Below, piece by piece: positions 1 through 7,914 of a stretch of 32,066 bases of DNA. The position numbers and the translations under genes were made by a program. Location: positions 1 to 32,066 of the forward strand of contig JAUNWQ010000016.1 in assembly GCA_030540225.1 (NCBI GenBank), given 5' to 3'. The stretch comes from Coriobacteriia bacterium (GTDB lineage: Bacteria > Actinomycetota > Coriobacteriia > Coriobacteriales > Eggerthellaceae). Each line of letters opens with the position of its first letter. The stretch's first letter is position 1. The notes below the pieces were generated by a model that saw nothing but the letters and a program-made list of their open reading frames with translations, searched no databases and was not told where the DNA came from.

Positions 1-2
1 GC

Positions 3-446
3 ATCGCGCAGCAGCTTGGCTTCAACGACCCGCGCTACCTGATCACCAACAAGACGCCGGTGACCGAGAAGGAGGCTGCGCTGTTCGACGGCACGTCGTT
101 CGCGACGATCACCTGCCGTTTGGTGAACACTCCCTACACTTCCGACGTGTGCGAAGATTACGGCGAGTTCGTCACCTACAAGGGCGGCCTGCCCGATTTC
201 CCCGACTACTTCCTGTTCGACAAGGACATCAAGTTCGGGGTGGGGGAGAGACGTCACGTGTGCAACAACGTAACGAGCCTGGTCATCCCCGAATTCGGCG
301 GGCGCTATGCAGCCGTGTTCGACTATGAGGGCAGCCGCGATCGTCATGCGGGCGACACCCATGGCGACCACGTCATCAAGGTCGCGCCCGACTTTGACGG
401 CGTTGTCGACGAAGACGACCAGCCGGTGCGCGTGTCCTGCTGCTAA
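3..446 (+). CDS. 3' end of an unrecognised protein (partial)
   Basis: An open frame runs in from the left edge and stops at TAA 444-446, giving about 147 visible residues. A GTG at 60 could start a shorter protein, but the frame is open upstream of it with equally protein-like sequence, so I treat the gene as truncated by the window. The visible part is acidic and aromatic, has scattered cysteines, a D-T-H-G-D-H motif near the end, and finishes in Ser-Cys-Cys. There is no signal peptide or membrane segment in the visible part. It precedes the GTPase gene by 75 bp in the same direction, so the two may be co-transcribed. I do not recognise the family and assign no function. A terminal Cys-Cys next to an arsenic-type enzyme is suggestive only. 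Confidence 0.7.
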   Translation: MAQQLGFNDPRYLITNKTPVTEKEAALFDGTSFATITCRLVNTPYTSDVCEDYGEFVTYKGGLPDFPDYFLFDKDIKFGVGERRHVCNNVTSLVIPEFGGRYAAVFDYEGSRDRHAGDTHGDHVIKVAPDFDGVVDEDDQPVRVSCC

Positions 447-471
447 TACTGGTAGAATAGAAGGACTTGCA

Positions 472-497
472 GGGGCCGCGCGGGAAGACGCGGCCCC
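472..497 (+). terminator. GC-rich hairpin between first gene and GTPase
   Basis: A perfect 9-bp stem (472-480 with 489-497) has an 8-nt loop. No T-run follows, so it may be a weak or factor-assisted terminator, an attenuator, or an mRNA-stabilising structure. The ribosome site of the next gene lies 12 nt downstream. Confidence 0.4.
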
Positions 498-521
498 AAT
501 CACGATAGAAGGAGCATTTAC

Positions 522-1610
522 GTGGACAAGATCCGCTTTATGGTGGTGAGCGGCTTTTTGGGAGCCGGCAAGACCACGACTATGATCGCGCTTGCGGAAT
601 ACATGGATCGCAACATCGGGAAGACGGCTATTATCGCGAACGACCTGGGCGCGAACCTCGTGGACACGAGCCTCGCACAGACGTCGGGTTGCACGGTCGC
701 GGAGATCGGCAACGACTGCATCTGCTATCAGATGGACAACACGGTCGACCAGATTCGCCGCCTGCGCGACAAGGAAGGCGCCACGTTCGTCATGAGCGAC
801 ATCCCCGGTTGCGGCGTCGGCGCGCTCGACCATGTGTACCACACGCTGCATGACAACAACGCCGACGAGTTCACTCTCTCGCCGTTCATGGTGATGGTTG
901 ACCCCGAGCGCCTGCGCATGATCATGCCCGAGCATGCCGATATCAACCTGCCCGAAGAGCTGGTCTACCTGCTGAAACTGCAGCTCGAAGAGGCAGACCT
1001 CATCGTGCTTAACAAAATCGACCTGCTCGACGAGCCCACGATCGAGCGCTACATGGGCTTTTTGCACGAGGCGTGCCCCGACATTCCCGCGATGAAAATC
1101 TCGGCCAAGGACAAGACCGGCATTCCCGAGCTGGCCGAGTACCTGACGACGCACGAGACTGCGCTCAAGAACTTCTCGGTGCGCAACAATCAGGAGTTTG
1201 CCGATGCGGAAGCGAAACTCACCTGGTATAACCGCCGTCTGTACCTGAAGACGAAGGACGGTTCCAAGATCGACTGCAACGCGGTGGTCGACGACTTGAT
1301 CGAGGGCATCCGCATGGGTCTCATCGAGCGCAAACGGAATGTGCCGCACCTGAAGACCTTTGCGACCTCGGGTAACGGCGACTTTAACAAGGCGTCGCTC
1401 ATCGGTGTGGACTACGACACCGAATACGCCCAGGAATTCCTGCGCGACCACAAGAACATGCGCATGATAATCAACGCCCGCGCCGTCTGCGAGTCGCGCC
1501 CGCTTGCTCGCCTCATGGACGACGCGCTCGACGAGGTGTGCGACAAGTACGACCTTGACTGCCAGGTGTTCTTCACCGAATGCTTCGGCATGGCGGACGA
1601 AGGAAGATAA
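522..1610 (+). CDS. CobW/G3E-family GTPase
   Basis: The protein has 362 residues. The GTG start at 522 follows an AAGGAG ribosome site with 7-nt spacing. The N-terminus carries a Walker A motif (GFLGAGKTTT, about residues 12-21), a later L-N-K-I-D guanine-specificity motif, and an S-A-K-D motif in the G5 position. This pattern places it in the SIMIBI/G3E class with CobW, HypB and UreG, which are metallocentre or cofactor insertases. The CxCC zinc motif of typical COG0523 zinc chaperones is absent; instead the switch region reads G-N-D-C-I-C-Y. Related G3E GTPases accompany corrinoid methyltransferase systems, so loading of a cobalt or other metal cofactor is a reasonable inference, but the substrate is unknown. 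The adjacent ArsM-ArsS fusion follows after a 194-bp gap holding a dispersed repeat and a possible new promoter, so functional coupling is uncertain. Confidence 0.8.
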   Translation: MDKIRFMVVSGFLGAGKTTTMIALAEYMDRNIGKTAIIANDLGANLVDTSLAQTSGCTVAEIGNDCICYQMDNTVDQIRRLRDKEGATFVMSDIPGCGVGALDHVYHTLHDNNADEFTLSPFMVMVDPERLRMIMPEHADINLPEELVYLLKLQLEEADLIVLNKIDLLDEPTIERYMGFLHEACPDIPAMKISAKDKTGIPELAEYLTTHETALKNFSVRNNQEFADAEAKLTWYNRRLYLKTKDGSKIDCNAVVDDLIEGIRMGLIERKRNVPHLKTFATSGNGDFNKASLIGVDYDTEYAQEFLRDHKNMRMIINARAVCESRPLARLMDDALDEVCDKYDLDCQVFFTECFGMADEGR

Positions 1611-1657
1611 TCCATCCCAGGTTGCGCAGAAGCGCCGGCAACGTTCAGTCGCTCGGC

Positions 1658-1707
1658 AGTCCTGCTCGCGCGAACAGCCCACTGGGCTGTTCGGCTCGTG
1701 CGGAACT
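1658..1707 (+). repeat. Dispersed palindrome-centred repeat, copy 1
   Basis: This 50-nt segment contains a perfect 11-bp inverted repeat (1671-1681 and 1683-1693, one-base centre). The whole segment matches the reverse complement of 10446-10496 with one substitution and one indel. It lies just after the GTPase gene. There is no T-run, so it looks like a REP-type element rather than an intrinsic terminator. Confidence 0.8.
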
Positions 1708-1804
1708 CGCTTTGTGAACGCCGCCGGCGTTTCCGCTTGGGGCGTGGCTTATCTCTTTATAAAAATAGATGCTTCCTGTGATATTGCTTTTCTAGAGGGG
1801 AACA

Positions 1805-3850
1805 ATGGCAGACGAGAAGAACGACATTCGCGCTCAGGTGCGCGAGTATTACGGCAAGACGTTGGGCGGTTCCGACGACTTGAAGACCAACGCATGCTGC
1901 TGCGCGACCGAGCGCCCGCCGAAGTACGTGCTCGACGTGATGCCCGACATCGCCGACGAGATCGTCGAGCGCTTCTACGGATGCGGCTCTCCGATTCCGC
2001 CGGCACTTACCGGCGCGACGGTGGTCGATTTGGGCTGCGGCACGGGGCGCGACGTGTACGTGCTCTCGAAGCTCGTGGGGCCGACCGGGCGCGTCATTGG
2101 CATCGACATGACTCCTGAGCAGCTTGCCGTTGCGCAGAAGTACCAAGACGAGCAGGCGGAAAAGTTCGGGTTCGAATATTCTAACGTGGAGTTCAAGGCG
2201 GGCTTCATCGAAGACTTGGAAGAGCTCGGCATCGAGGACGGCACGGTTGACCTGGTGGTTTCCAACTGCGTAATCAACCTGACGCCGTTTAAAGACCAGG
2301 TGTTCTCCGAAATCTACCGCGTGCTGAAGCCCGGCGGCGAGCTGTACTTCTCCGATGTGTTCTGCGATCGTCGCATGTCCGACGAGCTGCGCGCCGACCC
2401 GGTGCTTCGCGGCGAGTGCCTGGGCGGCGCGATGTACATCGACGACTTCCGTCGCATGCTGGCCAAGCACGGCTGGAAAAGCTACGTGTGCACGGCGGTG
2501 GAGGATATCCACGTCTCCGATCTGGCGCTCGAGACGAAACTCGGGTTCACGTCGTTCACCTCGCGCACGGTGCGCGCTATCAAGGCGGAGGGATTGGAAG
2601 ACGCCGAGGAGAACTACGGCCAGGTCGCACGTTACCTGGGCGGGATGCCCGAGATGCCGCGCTACTTCGACCTGACCGAAGAGCTGCGCCTTATCAAGGG
2701 GCGCGAGTACGCCGTGAGTGGAAACCTTGCGGCAATGCTCGAGCAGTCGCGCTACGGGAAGTACTTCGAGGTGACGCCTCGCGGCGCGCATCGCGGCGGG
2801 TTCGACCTCGCTCGCGCTCAGCAGGCGCTCGAGATGCGCCGCGGCAAGCGCAAGGCCGACCTCGACTATTTGAACGAGGCGTGCGAGCGCTGCGGCATTC
2901 CCTCGTTCTACGATCGCGTGAACCTGCCCGAAATCCTGCAGGCAAACGAGCGACCTGCGACGATGCAGGTGAACATTACCTACGCGTGCAACCTTGCGTG
3001 CCGCCATTGCTTCCTGGAGTGCGGGCCGAAGAACACCGAGGTTATGTCGCGCGAGACGATGGAGCAGATTCTTTCCGCCTTCAAGACGGGCGGTTACAAG
3101 ACGCTCGACGTGACGGGCGGCTCGCCTGAGCTGCATCCCGACTGCGAGTGGTTCTTGCGCGAGGGCGCCAAGCTCGCCGAGAAGGTGATCGTCCGCACGA
3201 ACCTGACGCTTGAGGAGAAGCCGGAATACGAGCATTTCATGGATGTGTTTGCCGAGGTGGGGGCCGATGTGTGCGTGTCGCTTCCGTATTTCGACGCCGA
3301 AAACGCCGACAACCAGCGTGGACGCGGCGTCTTCAAGCGCGCCGTCGCGAACATCCGCAAGCTCAACGAGCGAGGGTATGGGCGCGAGGGCGGTCCCGAG
3401 CTCGAGATCGTCTACAACGTGGCGGGCCCGTTCCTGCCGCCGCCGCAAGAGCTTCTGGCAGATGCCTATCGCGTGAAGCTGACCGAGCAGCAGGGCATCG
3501 ACTTCAACGAGCTGTATGCCTTCAACAACTTCCCGCTCGGCCGTTTCGCGATGGATTTGGCGGACGCGGGGCTCACCGATGAGTACCTGAAGCTGCTCCA
3601 CGACAACTTCAACGCGTTCGCCGTGGGCAAGATCATGTGCCGCGACCAGGTGAACGTCGATGTCGACGGGCGCCTGTACGACTGCGAGTGCAACCATGTG
3701 CTCGAGATGCCTATCCAGCTCGACGGGCGCGACGCGACGATCGCCGATATCGTGGATGCGCCGCTCCCCCCGCGCGAAGTTCGCACGAACCCGGTGTGCT
3801 ACAGCTGCGCTGCCGGCGCCGGCTCAAGCTGCGGTGGCTCGCTGATCTAG
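1805..3850 (+). CDS. Fused arsenite methyltransferase (ArsM-like) and arsenosugar-type radical SAM enzyme (ArsS-like)
   Basis: This is a single 681-residue frame; ATG 1805 follows GAGGGG. Residues 1 to about 350 are a class I SAM methyltransferase with D-L-G-C-G-T-G-R-D at 75-83. It carries the four cysteine positions typical of ArsM: the CCC at 31-33, Y-G-C-G (C60), S-N-C-V-I-N (C155) and C-L-G-G-A (C205), which would methylate As(III). From about residue 375 a radical SAM domain begins, with C395, C399 and C402 (CxxxCxxC) and T-G-G-S-P at 438-441. It ends in a cysteine-rich tail (C612, C627, C629, C665, C668, C676) like the DUF3641 end of ArsS. ArsM and ArsS are normally separate genes; ArsS is thought to add a deoxyadenosyl-derived group to methylated arsenic. 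No in-frame TGA suggests selenocysteine. The fusion may channel dimethylarsenite between sites (inference). Confidence 0.85.
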   Translation: MADEKNDIRAQVREYYGKTLGGSDDLKTNACCCATERPPKYVLDVMPDIADEIVERFYGCGSPIPPALTGATVVDLGCGTGRDVYVLSKLVGPTGRVIGIDMTPEQLAVAQKYQDEQAEKFGFEYSNVEFKAGFIEDLEELGIEDGTVDLVVSNCVINLTPFKDQVFSEIYRVLKPGGELYFSDVFCDRRMSDELRADPVLRGECLGGAMYIDDFRRMLAKHGWKSYVCTAVEDIHVSDLALETKLGFTSFTSRTVRAIKAEGLEDAEENYGQVARYLGGMPEMPRYFDLTEELRLIKGREYAVSGNLAAMLEQSRYGKYFEVTPRGAHRGGFDLARAQQALEMRRGKRKADLDYLNEACERCGIPSFYDRVNLPEILQANERPATMQVNITYACNLACRHCFLECGPKNTEVMSRETMEQILSAFKTGGYKTLDVTGGSPELHPDCEWFLREGAKLAEKVIVRTNLTLEEKPEYEHFMDVFAEVGADVCVSLPYFDAENADNQRGRGVFKRAVANIRKLNERGYGREGGPELEIVYNVAGPFLPPPQELLADAYRVKLTEQQGIDFNELYAFNNFPLGRFAMDLADAGLTDEYLKLLHDNFNAFAVGKIMCRDQVNVDVDGRLYDCECNHVLEMPIQLDGRDATIADIVDAPLPPREVRTNPVCYSCAAGAGSSCGGSLI

Positions 3851-3970
3851 CAAGGAAGGGATTGCTCACCCTGGCGCCCTGCAGGCTTGTCGGCTTGCGG
3901 GGCGCTCATGTTGTTTGCGCTGTTTCACTTGCCAGGAGGGGGCTGTTTGGTCATACTGAGTTTCGCAAGG

Positions 3971-3991
3971 CGTCCCGAAAGGGACGTTTTT
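3971..3991 (+). terminator. Intrinsic terminator after the ArsM-ArsS gene
   Basis: CGTCCC (3971-3976), a GAAA tetraloop and GGGACG (3981-3986) are followed by five Ts. It separates the arsenic-type gene from the secreted-protein gene and argues against starting the next gene at the GTG at 3993. Confidence 0.8.
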
Positions 3992-4043
3992 CGTGTGGCG
4001 AAGCAGTGCCGCATGCATTCTATTGGCCGTTGGAAGGAAATTG

Positions 4044-5156
4044 GTGGGAACGCACTTCAGTGCATGTGAACAGGTGAAACGCTTGGTCTTCGCAATGTGC
4101 GCGATGGCTTTGAGCGTTCTACTCTCGGTATCCCTTATTCCTGTGGCCGCGTTTGCCGACGATGTCTCCGATGCCCAGACGGCGCTTGACGCCGCTGAGG
4201 CCCAAATGAAGACCATCTCCGAAGAATACGATAAGATCAATGCCGAGCTCACCTCGATTCAGGGGCAGATCGATGCGACTGCCGCCGACGCGCTCGATGC
4301 CCAGCAGGCGGTGATTTCGGGTCGCGAAACGCTGAGCAACGCCGCCCGCAGCGAGTACCGCTCGCCCTCGGCGGGGTCGATGCTCATGCTGATTTTGGGA
4401 TCGGCCTCCTTCGACGAGCTGACGCGCAACGTGGTGTACGCGGGTTCGATTCTGCAGGCGCAGGCTGACGAGGTTGAGGCGCAGAAGGACCGCGTCGCCA
4501 CGCTCGAGGGCATCACTGCCGAGCTGAACACCCAGAAGGATTCGCAGACGCGCGCTTTAGGCGAGCTTGAAAAGACGAAGCAGGAAGCGGCGGCCGTCGT
4601 TTCGCAGGCCCAGTCGCAGCTGCAAAATGCCAAGGACGCGGAGGCCGATCGCCTTGCTGCGCTTCAGGCGCAGGCGGCGAGCATGTCGAACTCCGGCTCG
4701 TCCGACCAGGGTGCGGGCGGGTCTTCCACGCAGGTTTCCGACAAGGCGAACACCACGGATCGTCAGGAGGTCGTGCCCGATTCGACGCCGGTTGAGCCCA
4801 ACCCCGAGCCGGCTCCCGATTCCGGTGCTGGCTGGAAGACGGGCATCGCCTCGGCGTACGGCGGCTCGACCGACCCCTATACTCCCAATCCCGGCACGAC
4901 GGCGACGGGCGATGTGTGCGACGATCACTCGATGGGTGTGGCAATCCCGATGGCATGGCCGAATTTCAGCAGCTATTTCGGGCGCACCGTGCAGATTTCC
5001 TACGACGGCATGACGGTGTACGCCGTTATCAACGACTGCGGCGGCATGGGCGGCGGCAGCCGTTCGCTCGATTTGCAGCCCGGCGTATGGAAGGCCTTCG
5101 GGTATTCCTCCTGCGATGACTGGGGCCTTCGCACGGTGAGCTACCGTATTCTGTAG
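4044..5156 (+). CDS. Secreted coiled-coil protein with C-terminal double-psi beta-barrel-like domain
   Basis: The frame is open from 3993. I prefer GTG 4044 (ribosome site GGAAGGA at 4032-4038); GTG 4074 would also give a normal signal peptide but has no clear ribosome site. A positive start, a long hydrophobic stretch and V-A-A-F-A before D-D indicate Sec export. The mature protein begins with about 180 residues of Ala/Gln/Glu-rich coiled coil resembling PcsB/CwlO-type N-terminal domains. A Ser/Gly/Pro-rich linker follows. The last ~90 residues resemble the RlpA/3D double-psi barrel fold (G-I-A-S-A-Y-G near the start, V-I-N-D-C-G-G and S-L-D-L at the end). A role in peptidoglycan turnover or division is likely by family analogy; enzymatic activity is not shown. 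The histidine phosphatase gene begins 8 bp after its stop. Confidence 0.75.
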   Translation: MGTHFSACEQVKRLVFAMCAMALSVLLSVSLIPVAAFADDVSDAQTALDAAEAQMKTISEEYDKINAELTSIQGQIDATAADALDAQQAVISGRETLSNAARSEYRSPSAGSMLMLILGSASFDELTRNVVYAGSILQAQADEVEAQKDRVATLEGITAELNTQKDSQTRALGELEKTKQEAAAVVSQAQSQLQNAKDAEADRLAALQAQAASMSNSGSSDQGAGGSSTQVSDKANTTDRQEVVPDSTPVEPNPEPAPDSGAGWKTGIASAYGGSTDPYTPNPGTTATGDVCDDHSMGVAIPMAWPNFSSYFGRTVQISYDGMTVYAVINDCGGMGGGSRSLDLQPGVWKAFGYSSCDDWGLRTVSYRIL

Positions 5157-5164
5157 GGACCGAA

Positions 5165-6028
5165 ATGATTGATTCCAACATGGTGCGCGGGGAAAACGGC
5201 GCGCAGGTTTTTGGCAACTCGACTGCGTCCGCGGCCGATGGGCGTTTTGCGGTTCCTCTGGGCGAAGCGACACCTGCCGCTGCGCCTTCCCCAAGTGAGG
5301 GCGCGCCCGTCACCTTCTACATTGTTCGCCATGGACAGACGGAATACAACCTGAAACACCTGGTCCAGGGCTGGTGTGATGCTGCTTTGACCGAAGCGGG
5401 CGTTCGCGACGCGCGCGCTTGCGGACGCGGTCTTGCCCGTGCGGGCATCGAATTTGCGGCGGCTTACTCGAGCGATTTGGGGCGTGCCGTGCAGACGATG
5501 GACGAGCTGCTCTCGGCGCGCAGCGAGGTGGCGCCTGAGCTGGCCCTTCCTTCTCGCATGTCGGATTCCCGCATCCGCGAATGGTGCTACGGCGACTTGG
5601 AGGCGCGCCCTGGCACGCTCATGCGCGATGTGCTCAACGAGGGGTTCGGGTGCGACATGCCCTTTGAAGAGCTCAATGTCCGCCTCCCGGAAACCGCCGA
5701 TGCCATCAAGCGCTGGGATGCTTCTGGCAAAGCGGAAGGCTGGGAACAAATCGCGGCTCGGCTCGGCGGTTTCTATTGCGATGTGGCGCGCAAAGTGGCG
5801 CTTTCGGGCGGCGGCAACGTGCTCGTGGTGACGCACTCGTTCGTCATCCGCTCGACCATGTACCTGCTCGACCCCGCCCGCGTAAACGACCCCGTGAAGA
5901 TTGAGAATGCAAGCGTCACAAAGGTGACCTGCGACGATGGCCTTGCCTGCGATACGGGCGCGTTTTCGAGCCCGCTTTTCACGCTCGGCGAGACGGGCTC
6001 GACAAGCTTTTTGGATTCACATCTCTAA
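5165..6028 (+). CDS. Histidine phosphatase (phosphoglycerate mutase-like)
   Basis: The protein has 287 residues. The catalytic R-H-G motif sits at 55-57, followed by Q-T-E-Y-N. A likely acid residue is E139 (R-I-R-E-W) and the second catalytic histidine is H224 (V-V-T-H-S). This is the full histidine-acid/branch 1 phosphatase core found in phosphoglycerate mutase, CobC and other small-molecule phosphatases. The first ~48 residues are an Ala/Pro/Ser-rich extension that is neither a signal peptide nor part of the core. The ATG lies 8 bp after the previous stop, so the pair is probably co-transcribed. The sequence does not reveal the substrate, and it need not act in glycolysis. Confidence 0.8.
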   Translation: MIDSNMVRGENGAQVFGNSTASAADGRFAVPLGEATPAAAPSPSEGAPVTFYIVRHGQTEYNLKHLVQGWCDAALTEAGVRDARACGRGLARAGIEFAAAYSSDLGRAVQTMDELLSARSEVAPELALPSRMSDSRIREWCYGDLEARPGTLMRDVLNEGFGCDMPFEELNVRLPETADAIKRWDASGKAEGWEQIAARLGGFYCDVARKVALSGGGNVLVVTHSFVIRSTMYLLDPARVNDPVKIENASVTKVTCDDGLACDTGAFSSPLFTLGETGSTSFLDSHL

Positions 6029-6205
6029 GGGCATCGGCCGGAACGGGCTATCCGACAGGCTCACCTCGGTTGTTCCGCCCGCTCTGACGCGACCCTGCCC
6101 ACGTTCGCGTAATTGCCGTGTTCGCTCTGACTGCCCAGCGCGCTCTAGCTGGCATCACGCATTTCATCTCATTTTACCGATGCTCTGCCCCGATTTCCTA
6201 GATGT
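6029..6205. other. Intergenic gap, no gene seen
   Basis: Both strands were read; I see no convincing gene or terminator here. The stretch becomes less GC-rich towards the tcyP promoter. Confidence 0.5.
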
Positions 6206-6238
6206 CCTATTGAACTTATAGGTTTAATGTACGATAAT
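6206..6238 (+). promoter_or_regulatory. Promoter and operator-like dyad upstream of tcyP
   Basis: TTGAAC at 6210-6215 and GATAAT at 6233-6238 are separated by 17 bp. A short dyad, CCTAT (6206-6210) with ATAGG (6218-6222), overlaps the -35 box, where a repressor could act. The start codon lies about 40 bp downstream. Confidence 0.55.
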
Positions 6239-6280
6239 AGCCACCTGTTCAGTAGGAATAGGGCGTTGAAGGAGTATGCA

Positions 6281-7690
6281 ATGTCATTCGAGGTGGGGGC
6301 GGCGGTAGCTGTCGTTTTAATCGTCTTCGCCGCATTACTTGCGGTGCTGAAATTCATGAAGAACAAGGGGCTGTCGTTCACGGTCCGCGTGTTCTCGGCG
6401 CTCGGCATGGGCATCGTGCTGGGCGTTGCCATGCAATTGGCCTTGGGCCGCGGGTCCGATGCCGCGAAGTGCGCGCTCGACTGGATGTCGCTTGTGGGCA
6501 CGGGCTACATCAGCCTGCTCAAGATGCTCGTGATGCCGCTTATCTTCGTGGCGATCGTCGGCGCGTTCACGCGAACGGAGGCGACGGAGAATCTGGGCAA
6601 GATCGGCATCTCGGTGCTCGCAGTGCTTTTGGGCACGGTCGCTATCGCCGCCGTGTTCGGTTGGGCCACCATCGCTTTCTCGGGGTTGGCCGGCGCCGAC
6701 TTCACGCAGGGCACGGTCGATGCGTCGAAGATGGACGCGCTTCAGACGCGCTCCGACAAGGTGGCCGACACCACCATCCCGCAGACCATCCTGTCGTTCA
6801 TCCCGACGAACGTCTTCTCCGACTTGGCGGGCACTCGCTCGACGTCGACCATTGCCGTGGTCATCTTCTCGGCCATCGTGGGCCTGGCTTACCTGAAGCT
6901 TTGCAAGCGCGACTCTGAGCAGGCCGATCTCTTCCGTCGCATCATCGACAGCCTCTACGGCATCGTGATGTGCATCGTGAAGATGGTCATCGGACTCACT
7001 CCCTACGGCGTCATGGCGCTCATCGCGAACGTCATGGCCACGAGCGATTTCGCGGCAATCGTCGATCTTGGCAAGTTCATCATCTTCTCGTATGTGGCCA
7101 TTATCGCGATGTTCGTCGTGCACCTGATCATCCTCGCGGTGAATCGCGTGAACCCCGTTACGTACCTGAAGAAAGCGTTCCCCGTGCTGTCCTTCGCGTT
7201 CGTGTCGCGCACGAGCGCGGGCGCTCTGCCCATGAACATCGAGACGCAGTCGAAGGCGCTCGGCGTTGACGAGGCGACGGCGAACTTCGCGGCGAGCTTC
7301 GGGATGTCCATCGGACAGAACGGCTGCGCGGGCATCTACCCAGCTATGATGGCGACGCTCATCGCGCCGACCGTCGGAATCAACGTGTTCGACCCGACGT
7401 GGGTGGTCATGTTGATTGCCATCATCGTGATCAGCTCGTTCGGCGTGGCAGGCGTTGGCGGCGGCGCCACGTTCGCGAGCCTTATCGTGCTCGGCACCAT
7501 GGGGCTGCCGATTGAGATCGTGGGCCTCATGGCGTCGGTTGAGCCGCTCATCGACATGGGCCGCACCGCGCTCAACGTGAGCGACTCCATGGTCGCGGGC
7601 GTCACGTCGGCGAACGTGAACAAGACGCTTGATCGCGAGATGTTTGCGAACCCCGAGGCGCGCATCAGCGGGGCTGCTGCCGAGGAATAG
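6281..7690 (+). CDS. tcyP: L-cystine/dicarboxylate:cation symporter (TcyP/YdjN-like)
   Basis: This is a 469-residue membrane protein. The frame is open from 6227, but ATG 6281 has GAAGGAG six bases upstream and yields a normal N-terminal membrane helix. The sequence follows the DAACS fold. Stretches such as S-F-I-P-T-N-V-F-S-D-L, the Ser-rich R-T-S-A-G-A-L-P hairpin, I-G-Q-N-G-C-A-G-I-Y-P and G-V-A-G-V-G-G-G-A-T-F match the cystine transporter YdjN/TcyP closely from memory, with similar total length (about 463). It should import cystine with Na+ or H+ across the cytoplasmic membrane. Cystine supply would suit a cell with this many iron-sulfur proteins. The gene has its own promoter and terminator. 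Confidence 0.85.
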   Translation: MSFEVGAAVAVVLIVFAALLAVLKFMKNKGLSFTVRVFSALGMGIVLGVAMQLALGRGSDAAKCALDWMSLVGTGYISLLKMLVMPLIFVAIVGAFTRTEATENLGKIGISVLAVLLGTVAIAAVFGWATIAFSGLAGADFTQGTVDASKMDALQTRSDKVADTTIPQTILSFIPTNVFSDLAGTRSTSTIAVVIFSAIVGLAYLKLCKRDSEQADLFRRIIDSLYGIVMCIVKMVIGLTPYGVMALIANVMATSDFAAIVDLGKFIIFSYVAIIAMFVVHLIILAVNRVNPVTYLKKAFPVLSFAFVSRTSAGALPMNIETQSKALGVDEATANFAASFGMSIGQNGCAGIYPAMMATLIAPTVGINVFDPTWVVMLIAIIVISSFGVAGVGGGATFASLIVLGTMGLPIEIVGLMASVEPLIDMGRTALNVSDSMVAGVTSANVNKTLDREMFANPEARISGAAAEE

Positions 7691-7720
7691 GCGCTGTCTG
7701 AAAGAGGCGCGCGTGCTATC

Positions 7721-7762
7721 AAGCGCGGATGCGGGTCTGCGAGGCTTGCATCCGCGCTTTTT
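7721..7762 (+). terminator. Intrinsic terminator of tcyP
   Basis: A 12-bp GC-rich stem (7721-7732 with 7748-7759, its outer A-T pairs running into the T-run) has a 15-nt loop and ends in Ts to 7762. It lies 30 bp after the tcyP stop. Confidence 0.85.
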
Positions 7763-7914
7763 CATGCGGGCTGCACGCGGGGAAGGACGCGGCGGGCGCG
7801 GGCTACGCGCGGGAAGGGGATAGGGCGTTGTGGGCGGTTGCGCGTGGGGAAGGGGGCGTGGCTGCGCGGACTTCACCTTTGGGCCCGCACTTCCCCTTCC
7901 CGGTCCTGCTGCAA

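Noticed and set aside
1757..3697. Very long open frame antisense to the ArsM-ArsS gene, and similar antisense frames over tcyP, pheT, the first Mo subunit and glmS
   Set aside because: They mirror GC-rich codon usage of clear genes, give His/Arg/Val-rich translations without domains, and lack ribosome sites.
3787..3850. Selenocysteine in the ArsS-like tail
   Set aside because: Some ArsS proteins are selenoproteins, but here the tail positions are ordinary cysteine codons and the gene ends at TAG with no in-frame TGA.
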